A stretch of 13,736 nucleotides of DNA from Candidatus Aminicenantota bacterium (GTDB taxonomy: Bacteria > Acidobacteriota > Aminicenantia > Aminicenantales > Aminicenantaceae): NCBI GenBank assembly GCA_030617525.1, contig JAUWVG010000019.1, forward strand, positions 1 through 13,736, in the 5' to 3' direction. Each line of letters opens with the position of its first letter. Within the stretch, counting starts at the first letter, position 1. The notes under the pieces were generated by a model. The model was given only the letters and a program-made list of their open reading frames with translations. It was not told the DNA's origin and searched no databases. Positions 1 to 8,775 of this stretch are shown here, in pieces. A program made the translations under genes and the position numbers.

Positions 1-81
1 ATCCGTTTTGGCAAGCTCGAATCTTTTGTTCCGGGATTTAGAAACTTTGTCGAGTGATTCTGTCATGTATTCTGGATACAT
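1..81 (-). CDS. 5' end of a probable succinate dehydrogenase/fumarate reductase-type flavoprotein (3'-truncated by window)
   Basis: Only the first 27 codons are in the window. The protein begins MYPEYMTESLDKV and continues as a charged helix-like stretch (RNKRFELAKTD at the edge). The start is well supported: ATG at 81-79 is preceded by AAGGAG at 93-88 with six bases between. It lies 39 bp after the SdhB-like Fe-S gene on the same strand, so it is very likely co-transcribed. No FAD motif is visible because the gene is cut off. The flavoprotein assignment is inference, from memory of similar N-termini in FAD-binding proteins that follow this Fe-S family, and from the usual pairing of such Fe-S subunits with a flavoprotein. 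It could instead be another operon member. Confidence 0.55.
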   Translation of the reverse strand, partial: MYPEYMTESLDKVSKSRNKRFELAKTD

Positions 82-87
82 CTAAAA

Positions 88-93
88 CTCCTT
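88..93 (-). promoter_or_regulatory. Ribosome binding site of the truncated last gene
   Basis: AAGGAG on the minus strand, six bases before the ATG at 81-79. It is the main evidence that a gene starts here and continues beyond the left edge. Confidence 0.75.
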
Positions 94-120
94 ATCAGTG
101 TAAGTGAATTATCATAAAAT

Positions 121-840
121 TTATTCCATATCTCTGTCATAGTAGAGTTTTTTAAGGGCTTTCTCTTCCATCTTTACAAGCTTTTTTAACTCTTTATCAA
201 ACTTTTGACTTTTGACTTCTCTTATCCTCTTTTTTAACTGTTTGCTCTCGGGGGAGAGATACCGCCCGTAGAGCCGCCTGGCAAGTATCCCCACATTGTA
301 CTGGACGATTTCGGCAGGGCAGCGGATGGCACAGAGACCACAGCTAAGGCAGTCAAAGGAAAGGTCCATGACACGTTCGATATCTCCCTGAATAGCAGCC
401 TGGATGTAATCCATGACCTCCAGGTCTTGAGGGCAAGATTTGGTACAGGTATTGCACGCTACACAGCGAAACACTTCAGGGTACAACTTTTGGATTGTGG
501 CCACATTAGGTTGAATTTTTTTAATATCATAGATGGCCTTCTGCCCTGGGAAGGAGGGGAGTTGAGTCAGCCACATCTCGTCTTCCACAATAGTCGTGCA
601 GGCCAAGCCCGTATAAATTTTGTAATCACCGGGAAGGCGGTAGACCGTGGCACAGGCTCCACAGAAACCTTCACGGCATCCTGCCCCTCGTTTTATGAGA
701 TATCCTGCATATTCGATGGCTCCCATGATCGTGGCATCTGCCGGGACTTTGTGAGCTTTACCCATGATATAGACAGTTGCCATTTTTTTAATCGGGTCAA
801 CTTTTTTCGACTTCTTTGTCGCTGCTTTTTTTGTTGCCAT
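121..840 (-). CDS. Fumarate reductase/succinate dehydrogenase-type Fe-S subunit with one [2Fe-2S] and two [4Fe-4S] motifs
   Basis: This 239-residue protein has an N-terminal plant-type [2Fe-2S] domain with Cys55, Cys60, Cys63 and Cys81 (pattern CREGFCGAC then C). Two ferredoxin motifs follow: Cys126/129/132/136 and Cys164/167/170/174, both CxxCxxCxxxCP. Classical SdhB/FrdB uses a [3Fe-4S] site; here both C-terminal motifs look competent for [4Fe-4S], as in the N-terminal half of methanogen thiol:fumarate reductase TfrB. The C-terminal HdrB-like half of TfrB is absent, but a separate hdrB is in the operon. The role is probably to pass electrons between the Hdr/Flx proteins and a flavoprotein encoded just downstream. 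Residues 1-20 are a Lys/Ala-rich extension (MATKKAATKKSKK). The start at 840 is kept because AAGGAG lies seven bases upstream, whereas the internal Met20 has no such site. Fumarate as substrate is inference. Confidence 0.85.
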   Translation of the reverse strand: MATKKAATKKSKKVDPIKKMATVYIMGKAHKVPADATIMGAIEYAGYLIKRGAGCREGFCGACATVYRLPGDYKIYTGLACTTIVEDEMWLTQLPSFPGQKAIYDIKKIQPNVATIQKLYPEVFRCVACNTCTKSCPQDLEVMDYIQAAIQGDIERVMDLSFDCLSCGLCAIRCPAEIVQYNVGILARRLYGRYLSPESKQLKKRIREVKSQKFDKELKKLVKMEEKALKKLYYDRDME

Positions 841-847
841 CTTCGAT

Positions 848-853
848 CTCCTT
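848..853 (-). promoter_or_regulatory. Ribosome binding site deciding the long start of the SdhB-like gene
   Basis: AAGGAG on the minus strand, seven bases before the ATG at 840-838. It supports translation of the Lys/Ala-rich N-terminal extension rather than a start at the internal Met20 codon near 783. Confidence 0.75.
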
Positions 854-854
854 T

Positions 855-1679
855 TTAGTATTCTTGAGGCAATTTTTTCAGTTCAGCCCATGAATAGACC
901 GGGCCGTCCTTACAAACATAGTGCATGCCAATGTTGCACCTGCCGCATTTTCCTATGCCGCATTTCATTTTATTTTCAACAGTCGTGTAAATCTGATCAT
1001 CCTTAAAACCTAGAGCTTCAAGGTTCTGGATGACAAACTTAATCATAATCGGAGGGCCGCAAGTGATCGCGACCGCATTTTTCGGTGAGGGCTTTTTATC
1101 GAGTACATTCAGGGGGACAAATCCGACATATTCTTCCCATTCTTTTTCTTTTTGATCGATGGAAAGATGAACGGTTATGTCATTTTTCAGTTCTTTCAGG
1201 TCTTCTTTGTAGACAATATCCTGGGATGTTCGTGACCCGTAGAAAAGAGAGAGCTTCCCATAATCTGCCTTTTTTGCCAGAGCCGTTTGAAGGACAGACC
1301 ATATGGGCGCAAGCCCGATTCCCCCTCCAATGAATATCAGGTTTTTCCCTTTCCATTTCTCTAGGGGAAAATTGTTGCCGTAAGGTCCACGCACGCCAAT
1401 AACATCTCCTTCCTGCATTTCATGAAGGGCAGAAGTCACTCGTCCTGTCTTCAAAATGCTGAATTGGAGGTAGTCTTTGACAAGAGGAGTGGATGAGATA
1501 GAAATCATGGATTCTCCCTTGCCAAAAACTGACAGCATGGCACACTGTCCACATTTATGGGAGAATCCATTGTTTTCGACAAATTGGGTTCGAAAGGTCT
1601 TGATGGCCCTGGCACCTGTGACTTCTTCTTTAATTTCGAAAATTTTTGAGAGCTTTGGAATGTAAACATTATCAGACAT
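855..1679 (-). CDS. flxA: FAD/NAD(P)H-binding electron transfer subunit (FlxA / sulfhydrogenase gamma / AsrB-like)
   Basis: This 274-residue protein belongs to the ferredoxin-NADP reductase-like family that includes PyrK, sulfhydrogenase gamma, AsrB and FlxA. In order: a flavin-binding beta-barrel (about 1-105, with SISSTP at 60-65), a nucleotide-binding Rossmann domain with GGGIGLAP at 118-125 and CGPP at 207-210, and a C-terminal [2Fe-2S] site with Cys240, Cys245, Cys248 and Cys256. It probably oxidises NADH or NADPH and feeds electrons to the Fe-S subunits encoded beside it; the sequence does not settle which nucleotide. The start ATG overlaps the previous stop by eight bases and has AAGGTGAG upstream, suggesting translational coupling. 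Placement next to hdrA, mvhD and two dicluster proteins matches the FlxABCD-HdrABC arrangement known from anaerobic bacteria such as Desulfovibrio. Confidence 0.88.
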   Translation of the reverse strand: MSDNVYIPKLSKIFEIKEEVTGARAIKTFRTQFVENNGFSHKCGQCAMLSVFGKGESMISISSTPLVKDYLQFSILKTGRVTSALHEMQEGDVIGVRGPYGNNFPLEKWKGKNLIFIGGGIGLAPIWSVLQTALAKKADYGKLSLFYGSRTSQDIVYKEDLKELKNDITVHLSIDQKEKEWEEYVGFVPLNVLDKKPSPKNAVAITCGPPIMIKFVIQNLEALGFKDDQIYTTVENKMKCGIGKCGRCNIGMHYVCKDGPVYSWAELKKLPQEY

Positions 1680-2706
1680 GATCTCTCACCTTTTCAAGAA
1701 CTTGGATGATATCTATTCCCACCGGGCATTTTGAAATGCAACGTCCACACCCTACGCATTGGTAATTGTTGTAGATTTCGACAAAATACTGAAACTTGTG
1801 CATGATTCGCTGTCGCAGCCGTGATGCTTTGTCGGGTCTGGGATTGTGCCCCGAAGAATGCATGGTAAAATCCGGAAACTGGCAGTTATCCCATGTCCTT
1901 ACTCTTTTTCCTTCGAGTGGAGAATGTGAGGTGATCTCATCACTGATGTCAAAGCAGTGGCAGGTGGGACAGAGATATGTGCAGATGCCGCAACGGATGC
2001 AGCTCATGGATTCATCATCCCATATTTCGGAATCAAATAGGCCTTTGAGTTTTGGCGGAATCTTTTTTGTGTCTTTAAGATGCCGGGGAAGTTTCGTTTC
2101 GGCATCTTTATGCAGGGATTCTAAGTCTGCTTTTTCTTTGGGTTTTGGGGCAGCAAAAAGGCCTTTTGACATGTTGACGAGTTTGTCTCCCTTTTTTGTA
2201 AATGTCTGCACGTAATAATTATCTCCCATATCGGTCAGCAAGACATCTAATCCCTCGTGGGAAAAAGGAGAACCGTCGACCGAAGTGCAGAAACAGTTAG
2301 GGGAAGGAGGTGTGTTGCATCCAACACCGACAAGAGTGACTTGGTTTCGTCTCTTCCAATAGTATGAATCTTCAAAGTCTCCTCCAAATACTTTGTCCAT
2401 ATGGGAGACGCCTTTGGCATCACAGGGCCTAATACCAAAAATGATGGACTCTTTATCTTCAGGGAGGAGTTCCCGGATTTCGGGAGAGCCGTTGTCGTTA
2501 TGGCTGAATTCAAGAAAGAGTTCTCTTTGAGGAAAAATGATTTTTTTCGGGGATTGGATTGCATTGGTGTATTCGGTTGTGATCCCGGCGGCATCAACGA
2601 CTTCATAGCTCCAGAGATCGTCTTTCACAACAGGTGCGTATATCTGGACTGTTGCGAGCTTAGCTATCCAATTGGGGAAGGATTTTTTTGTCAGTATCTT
2701 TTCCAT
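1672..2706 (-). CDS. 4Fe-4S dicluster electron-transfer subunit, AsrA / sulfhydrogenase beta (HydB)-like, Flx module
   Basis: I place the start at the ATG at 2706-2704, giving 344 residues. AGGTGA lies four bases upstream, and the reading frame further upstream (to 2796) overlaps the preceding gene. The N-terminal part carries GIRPCDAKG (91-99) and a Cys group near 130-140, typical of the family that includes anaerobic sulfite reductase subunit A and sulfhydrogenase beta. Two ferredoxin-type motifs follow: Cys236/239/242/246 and Cys317/320/323/327. The first is extended by extra cysteines in CPTCHC (246-251) and Cys275, which might ligate a further cluster. It presumably relays electrons between the FlxA-like flavoprotein, whose gene overlaps its stop, and MvhD/HdrA. 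It has the family's usual layout and no visible truncation. Whether it should be called FlxB or FlxC is not certain from sequence alone. Confidence 0.82.
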   Translation of the reverse strand: MEKILTKKSFPNWIAKLATVQIYAPVVKDDLWSYEVVDAAGITTEYTNAIQSPKKIIFPQRELFLEFSHNDNGSPEIRELLPEDKESIIFGIRPCDAKGVSHMDKVFGGDFEDSYYWKRRNQVTLVGVGCNTPPSPNCFCTSVDGSPFSHEGLDVLLTDMGDNYYVQTFTKKGDKLVNMSKGLFAAPKPKEKADLESLHKDAETKLPRHLKDTKKIPPKLKGLFDSEIWDDESMSCIRCGICTYLCPTCHCFDISDEITSHSPLEGKRVRTWDNCQFPDFTMHSSGHNPRPDKASRLRQRIMHKFQYFVEIYNNYQCVGCGRCISKCPVGIDIIQVLEKVRDHV

Positions 2707-2710
2707 AGTC

Positions 2711-3742
2711 TCACCTGATAAAATCTTCTGGATCTTCATCCTTAAAGGATGAAACAAGGGAAAGCTGGTCCGGATCAAATCCAACTTCGTAATCAAAGAG
2801 GGATTTGGCTTCTTTTTCGAGTTTTTTGTTTAAAAATCGGATGGGGATATCCAAAGGACAAACCCTTTCACATTCTCCGCAGTCAATGCAGCGCCCGGCA
2901 AGATGAATGGCCCTGATTATGTGATAGATAAATGTTTCTGAGGGGGTAGGTGATTTTTCAATCCATTTAATTCTCTGCGCTTTTTCTTCGGCTGTCGTGT
3001 CTGCAGTCACAGCAAAAGAGATGGTGTCCACCACGCATTCGTCACAGTAGCACATAGGGCAGACCGAGCGGCAGGCATAGCAGCGGATGCATTTGTCAAA
3101 CTGCTTCTTCCAAAAATCCCATTTTTCTTTCTGAGAGAGGTTTTCGATTTTTTCTACAGATTTGAACTGGGCGTCGGTGGTTCGCTTAATTTTGTCACCA
3201 AAAAAAATGTCATACACAACAGGAGAATGTACAGGACACTCCACACATCGTTCTGCCAGAACCTCGTCGGCAGGGATTTTTGTTGTTCCATCTTCTGTAG
3301 TGACGACTAAATTTCTATTTGTGTCCCATTCGATCTTTTGAGCTTTTTTTCCCTTGAGTTTTTTAGCTACCTTTTTTTCATCAATAACTCCTGTACTCTC
3401 GCAGGAAACACCCAAAATAAAGACATCGTCTCTTTTGATGTATTTCTCCTGAAGCAGGACATTGATGGCACGGCTGTCACAGCCTTTGACCACAATGCCG
3501 ACAGGCCGTTCATCGGGATGTTTTTCTCTTGCTTTCCGCTTTTTCTCGTCTCTTAAAAACCTGGTCAGGTTGTGAAAACATCCGGGATTCCAGACAAGCT
3601 TATCTGTATCCTCCGGGTTTTTTATAAAAGCCGGAGCAGCCGAAGTCCCGTTGGATCCTTCTGTATAACCGATGATATATTTAACTTTTTCGTCTTTGAG
3701 GAGATTAAGTGCTTCTTTTTTTAGGTCGTCGAGGTTTACCAT
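2711..3742 (-). CDS. FrhB-like N-domain plus 4Fe-4S dicluster protein of the Flx/Hdr module
   Basis: This 343-residue protein has an N-terminal FrhB/FdhB-like region with the characteristic KGCDSRAI motif (87-94), Cys114, and a CxxC pair at 166/169. It is followed by two ferredoxin motifs, Cys218/221/224/228 and Cys285/288/291/295. The first runs into CPMCYCDEC (228-236), giving three additional cysteines, much like the CPTCHC extension in the downstream neighbour. F420 or flavin binding cannot be confirmed; bacterial homologues in Flx-type clusters act as Fe-S relays. The start ATG shares one base with the mvhD stop (TAATG) and has AGGAG upstream, so translation is probably coupled. The stop is four bases before the next start. 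The exact role is inferred from context. Confidence 0.82.
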   Translation of the reverse strand: MVNLDDLKKEALNLLKDEKVKYIIGYTEGSNGTSAAPAFIKNPEDTDKLVWNPGCFHNLTRFLRDEKKRKAREKHPDERPVGIVVKGCDSRAINVLLQEKYIKRDDVFILGVSCESTGVIDEKKVAKKLKGKKAQKIEWDTNRNLVVTTEDGTTKIPADEVLAERCVECPVHSPVVYDIFFGDKIKRTTDAQFKSVEKIENLSQKEKWDFWKKQFDKCIRCYACRSVCPMCYCDECVVDTISFAVTADTTAEEKAQRIKWIEKSPTPSETFIYHIIRAIHLAGRCIDCGECERVCPLDIPIRFLNKKLEKEAKSLFDYEVGFDPDQLSLVSSFKDEDPEDFIR

Positions 3743-4164
3743 TATTGGCTTCTCCTCAGATTTGTTTGAGGTCCTAGGGGTTTGAGGATATTGACAAAGT
3801 CCTTAATAATTTTTGTGTATTTTATGCCTTCAGCAGCCGAAACCCATGACATCTGGAAGCGGTCGGGTTCAAGCCCGATGTATTCCATAAGTTCTTTGAC
3901 AAGAGCAATTCGTCGACGGGCATAATAGTTGCCTTTGATGTAGTGGCAGTCACCGGGGTGGCAGCCCGAAACCAGAACCCCATCTGCCCCTTTGTTGAAG
4001 GCAGAGAGGATGTAAAGAGGAGACACGCTCCCCGAACACATAACTGTTATGGGGACCACATTAGGTGGGTACTGCATACGCGACACACCGGCAAGGTCAC
4101 TCCCTGCCGAGGAGCACCACTTACATAGAAAAGCGACAATTTTTGGTTCAAATTCTTCTGCCAT
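3742..4164 (-). CDS. mvhD: MvhD/FlxD-type [2Fe-2S] electron transfer protein
   Basis: A 140-residue protein of the MvhD/FrhD delta family, which docks on HdrA and delivers electrons to its flavin. Visible signature residues are CKWCS (Cys14, Cys17), VMCSG (Cys43) and GCHPGDCHY (Cys68, Cys73), together with the family's GSDLAGVSRMQYPP and KGADGVLVSGC segments. In methanogens the electron source is a hydrogenase (MvhAG); no hydrogenase subunit is present in this window, and the adjacent genes supply an NAD(P)H-binding module instead. The start is two bases after the hdrA stop, with GGAGG six bases upstream inside the end of hdrA. This close pairing supports a HdrA-MvhD unit. Confidence 0.93.
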   Translation of the reverse strand: MAEEFEPKIVAFLCKWCSSAGSDLAGVSRMQYPPNVVPITVMCSGSVSPLYILSAFNKGADGVLVSGCHPGDCHYIKGNYYARRRIALVKELMEYIGLEPDRFQMSWVSAAEGIKYTKIIKDFVNILKPLGPQTNLRRSQ

Positions 4165-4166
4165 TA

Positions 4167-6116
4167 TCAGCCTCCGAGGCTAGCATTTATCATTTCATAT
4201 ATCTGGTATGGAGTGATATTTTTCACTTCTATTGCGGCTCTCAGACATGTTGCCGAACATGTCCCGCAGCCTTCACACAAAACTTCATTGACTTCGACTT
4301 TGCCGTTTTTGAGAGACAGCGCATCATAGGGACAGACATCTACGCACATTCCACATCCCGTACAGAGATTGGGGATACTCTTTGCCACTTGAGGAGAATG
4401 GAAGAGGTTTTCCTGAGAGAGAATGGCAAGCGCCTTGGCTGCAGCCCCAGATGCCTGTGCCACTGCTTCAGGAATGTCTTTGGGGGCTTGTGCGGCTCCA
4501 GCCAAAAACATGCCGGCGGTGACACTTTCCACGGGCCTGAGTTTTGGGTGAGCTTCTTGGAGGAAACCATCCTTGTCTATACTGATTTTAAGGAGTTTAG
4601 CCAGCTTGTCGGCGTCTTTGGATGGCCGCATAGCCTGGGCGAGGACGACCATGTCTGCGTCGATTTCAATGTCCTTTCCTGCTAAGGTATCGACTCCCCA
4701 GACACGAATTTTTCCGTTGTATTCGAAAATTTTCGAAACTTTCCCACGGAGGTAGACCACTCCATCTTCTTCGACAGCTCTCTGAACAAATTCCTCATAG
4801 CCTTTTCCACCGGATCGGATGTCTATGTAGAAAATGTAGGCCTGTCCATCAGGAACGTGATGTTTATAGAGCATGGCATGTTTCGCCGTGTACATACAGC
4901 AAATTTTTGAACAGTACGCACAGTGCTGTTCCGGATCTCTGGAACCCGAACATTGGATGAAGACGACTTCCTTAGGTACTTTATGATCCGAAGGACGAAG
5001 GACTTCTCCTTGAGTAGGGCCAGAGGCCGAACAGAGTCTTTCAAACTGGAGTCCGTCCAGAACATCCGGATATTTTCCGGAACCGTACTCACCCATTTCT
5101 TCTTTTTCGTAAAGATCAAAACCGGTGGCGATAACAATAGCTCCAACTTCCTCTTCAATAATCTCCGGCTTCATATCATAATCTATTGCCCCTGGATCAC
5201 AGACGTCAGCGCATTTTCCGCACGCAATAGGGAGAAGTCCGGGGCAGTGTTTGTCATCGAGAGTATAGGTTGCTGGGATTGCCTGAGGGAAAGGCATGTA
5301 AATGGCTCTCCGTCCCGTCAGACCAAGGTCGAATTCATCGGATGTCAGAACAGGGCAGACTTTTGTGCATTCATCACAGAGAGTGCATTTGTCGGGATCG
5401 ACAAACGTGGGGTTTTTCTTAATTTTGACATTAAAATTCCCGACGTATCCCGAGATCTCCTGGACTTCACTATATGTTAAAAGCTTGATATTTTCATGTT
5501 TCGAGACTTCTACCATCTTGGGCGACAGGATACACTGGGAACAGTCGAGAGTGGGGAATGTTTCTGAAAGCTGGATCATATGCCCCCCAATAGAGGGGTT
5601 TTTTTCTACCAATACGACTTCGTAACCGGTGTTAGCCATATCCAGAGCGGCTTGAATACCGGCAATGCCTGCTCCAATAACCATTGCTCTCCTGGTGACG
5701 GGAAAGCTGATGGGTTCCAGAGACTCATTCTTATTGACTCTTTCCACAGCGCTCCGTGTGATCTTTTCTGCTTTGATTGTGGCTTTTTCTTTGTCTTTGT
5801 GGACCCAACTGCACTGTTCGCGGATGTTGGCGATTTCGCTTTGAAATTCGTTTATACCGCCGGCCTTGGCGGCATTCTGGAAAGTTTTCTCATGAAGAGT
5901 GGGGGAACAACAGGATACGACAATACTATCCAGCTTATGCTCTTTAATGGCATTTGTGATGAGGTTCTGGCCTGGATCCGAGCACATATACACATAATCT
6001 TCACTGTGGGCTACAGCCTTATGCTTGCCAAGTTTATCGGCGACTTTTTTTACATCTACAGTTCCAGCGATGTTTATCCCACAGTGACAAACAAATACGC
6101 CCGTTCGTTTCTTCAT
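4167..6116 (-). CDS. hdrA: Heterodisulfide reductase subunit A (HdrA), FAD-containing electron-bifurcating subunit
   Basis: A full-length 649-residue HdrA. The N-terminal domain begins with FVCHCG (Cys10, Cys12) and has further cysteines at 45, 69, 70 and 102. The FAD-binding Rossmann motif GAGIAG is at 148-153 and the conserved CSQC at 192-195. An inserted ferredoxin region follows (Cys244/247/250/254, then Cys291, 299, 302, 306). Further cysteines occur at 389, 399, 402, 406 and 407, and two C-terminal [4Fe-4S] motifs at Cys585/588/591/595 and Cys614/617/620/624. In characterised complexes the HdrA flavin bifurcates electrons between ferredoxin and the HdrBC disulfide site. All landmark cysteines are ordinary Cys codons with no in-frame TGA. 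It starts 19 bp after korC and is separated from hdrB and hdrC by the whole kor block, which is unusual. Confidence 0.96.
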   Translation of the reverse strand: MKKRTGVFVCHCGINIAGTVDVKKVADKLGKHKAVAHSEDYVYMCSDPGQNLITNAIKEHKLDSIVVSCCSPTLHEKTFQNAAKAGGINEFQSEIANIREQCSWVHKDKEKATIKAEKITRSAVERVNKNESLEPISFPVTRRAMVIGAGIAGIQAALDMANTGYEVVLVEKNPSIGGHMIQLSETFPTLDCSQCILSPKMVEVSKHENIKLLTYSEVQEISGYVGNFNVKIKKNPTFVDPDKCTLCDECTKVCPVLTSDEFDLGLTGRRAIYMPFPQAIPATYTLDDKHCPGLLPIACGKCADVCDPGAIDYDMKPEIIEEEVGAIVIATGFDLYEKEEMGEYGSGKYPDVLDGLQFERLCSASGPTQGEVLRPSDHKVPKEVVFIQCSGSRDPEQHCAYCSKICCMYTAKHAMLYKHHVPDGQAYIFYIDIRSGGKGYEEFVQRAVEEDGVVYLRGKVSKIFEYNGKIRVWGVDTLAGKDIEIDADMVVLAQAMRPSKDADKLAKLLKISIDKDGFLQEAHPKLRPVESVTAGMFLAGAAQAPKDIPEAVAQASGAAAKALAILSQENLFHSPQVAKSIPNLCTGCGMCVDVCPYDALSLKNGKVEVNEVLCEGCGTCSATCLRAAIEVKNITPYQIYEMINASLGG

Positions 6117-6135
6117 TTTATATCCCTATATATAT

Positions 6136-6744
6136 TTATTTTTTTAATTTCTGTTTTGCTTTGGGTGCTGCAGGTTTTTTTGCTGCGGCTTTTTTGGTTT
6201 TCAGTAAGGCTTTTTGGCCGTGTTTATAGCCTTTATCGAAGGCTTCGATGTTTCTGTCGAGGAATCGATCTGGAACTAAACCAGGGAGAGCCTTTTTCAT
6301 TGCTTCGGTTGAGACAGTATTCGTTACGGCGGTGAAGAAGCCGAGCATAACCAGATTGGCAAAAACACGATTTCCCAATTCTTCGGCAAATCGCGTGGAT
6401 GGAATGGAATACATGTTGACTTTTCCTCGGACAGACTTGGGTTTAACCAGGTCGGTATCGATGATGAGAATCCCCTTGTTCCCCAACTCCGGTTCATATT
6501 TATCGTACGCTTCCTGAGACATGGAAACAAGAATGTCCGGAGACGTGATGTAAGGATAGAGAACACGTTCATCAGATACAATCAGTTGTGAAGCGCACGC
6601 ACTGCCTCGAGCTTCAGGGCCAATGGCCTGATTCATAGTCGCATGTTTATTATCAAAGAGAGCCAGTGCTTTTCCTGTAATGAGCGCACATCTTATGATT
6701 CCCTGGCCTCCAAAGCCAGTAAATCTGATTTCAGTCTTTTTCAT
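6136..6744 (-). CDS. korC: 2-oxoacid:ferredoxin oxidoreductase gamma subunit (KorC)
   Basis: The chosen ATG at 6744-6742 gives 202 residues and starts MKKTEIRFTGFGGQGI, the standard opening of POR gamma domains. GGGAGA lies seven bases upstream. An upstream in-frame ATG at 6786 would add a stretch overlapping korB and is not favoured. Family landmarks include GFGGQG, the QAIGPEARGS segment and the hydrophobic VFANLVMLGFF. The subunit contributes to CoA-binding and assembly of the oxidoreductase. The last residues form a Lys/Ala/Pro tail (KKAAAKKPAAPKAK and on), which I would not expect from the core family and which resembles the N-terminal tail of the SdhB-like protein. The start overlaps the korB stop by 14 bases, and hdrA follows 19 bp downstream. 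Confidence 0.92.
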   Translation of the reverse strand: MKKTEIRFTGFGGQGIIRCALITGKALALFDNKHATMNQAIGPEARGSACASQLIVSDERVLYPYITSPDILVSMSQEAYDKYEPELGNKGILIIDTDLVKPKSVRGKVNMYSIPSTRFAEELGNRVFANLVMLGFFTAVTNTVSTEAMKKALPGLVPDRFLDRNIEAFDKGYKHGQKALLKTKKAAAKKPAAPKAKQKLKK

Positions 6745-7608
6745 GGTTAATTCTCCCATAGAGTTGATAATCATCACCAAGCACATTAGTAAAATGATTG
6801 TTCATGGCAGTAAGATAATCCGGCTTATCCTTTTCGACAAATTTTCCCACAATGAGTTTGCCCTGGTAATCGATATCAACAGTCCTTGTGTCTGCACCGT
6901 GGATAATTTCGGCTTGTTCGTAGTAGTACTTGAGCAGATTTAATCCATCCCCAAGGCGGTTTCGGCGAGCATAAAGAGTCACACAAGGTGTGATCACTTC
7001 AATAAAGGAAAATCCCTTTCTATTGAGGGCTTCCTGGATCGATTTTGTCACTCTTCTTAAATGGAGGGCTGTCCAGCGGGCGACATAAGTTGCCCCCGCA
7101 GCTTCAGCGAGGTAGGGAAGACTGAAGGCGTATTCATAGTTGCCGTAAGGGGCCGTGGATGCGTTGGCCGTCAAGGGTGTTGTTGAGGCCACCTGTCCTC
7201 CAGTCATGGCGTAGTTGAAATTGTTAACACAGATAACAAGAAGATCCATGTTTCGTCTTGCGGCATGAATGAGGTGATTTCCACCGATTCCTGAGAGGTC
7301 TCCATCGCCACTAAAAACAACGACCTTGGTGTCTGGTTTGGCCAGTTTAAGACCGGTGGCAAACGGTATAGCACGACCGTGTGTGGTGTGGAAGGAATCC
7401 AGCTTGACATAACCGGCTACGCGGCCTGTGCAGCCGATTCCAGAGACGACAGCGAGTTTATCCAGATCTTCCTTATTTTTTTTTATGGCTTCGGCAAAGG
7501 ATGTGACAACGGTTCCAATCCCGCAGCCTGCGCACCAGATGTGAGGAATCCTATCCATTCTCAGGATATTTTCCATCGGGTTTTTAGGTTCGCGTTTTTC
7601 GACTTTTT

Positions 7609-7612
<4 letters not shown>
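6731..7612 (-). CDS. korB: 2-oxoacid:ferredoxin oxidoreductase beta subunit, TPP-binding (KorB)
   Basis: The chosen ATG at 7612-7610 gives 293 residues. It overlaps the korA stop as ATGA and has AAGGAGG seven bases upstream; an in-frame ATG further upstream at 7663 lies inside korA. Cluster ligands are visible as WCAGCG (Cys27, Cys30), Cys61 in IGCTGR, and the cysteine in ITPCVTLY. The thiamine-pyrophosphate/Mg motif is GDGD at 102-105, followed by NNFNYAMTGGQ at 130-140, and HTTHGRAIPFATGLK is also typical. With KorA, KorC and KorD it catalyses reversible oxidative decarboxylation of a 2-oxoacid with CoA and ferredoxin in the cytoplasm. The best match by eye is 2-oxoglutarate (succinyl-CoA product), but substrate choice among 2-oxoacids is not proven by these motifs. 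Confidence 0.94.

Positions 7613-8749
<1,137 letters not shown>

Positions 8750-8775
<26 letters not shown>

Noticed and set aside
427..858. Plus-strand open frame of 143 codons
   Set aside because: It is antisense to the SdhB-like Fe-S gene, with no family features and no supporting context.
4065..4685. Plus-strand open frame of 206 codons
   Set aside because: It is antisense to the end of hdrA and the start of mvhD; the cysteines in it mirror the complementary Cys-rich coding and form no coherent motif.
4167..6116. Selenocysteine in HdrA
   Set aside because: No in-frame TGA is present; the conserved positions use ordinary cysteine codons.
5580..6335. Plus-strand open frame of 251 codons
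   Set aside because: It is antisense to hdrA and korC, which have clear family motifs; the translation has no recognisable domain.
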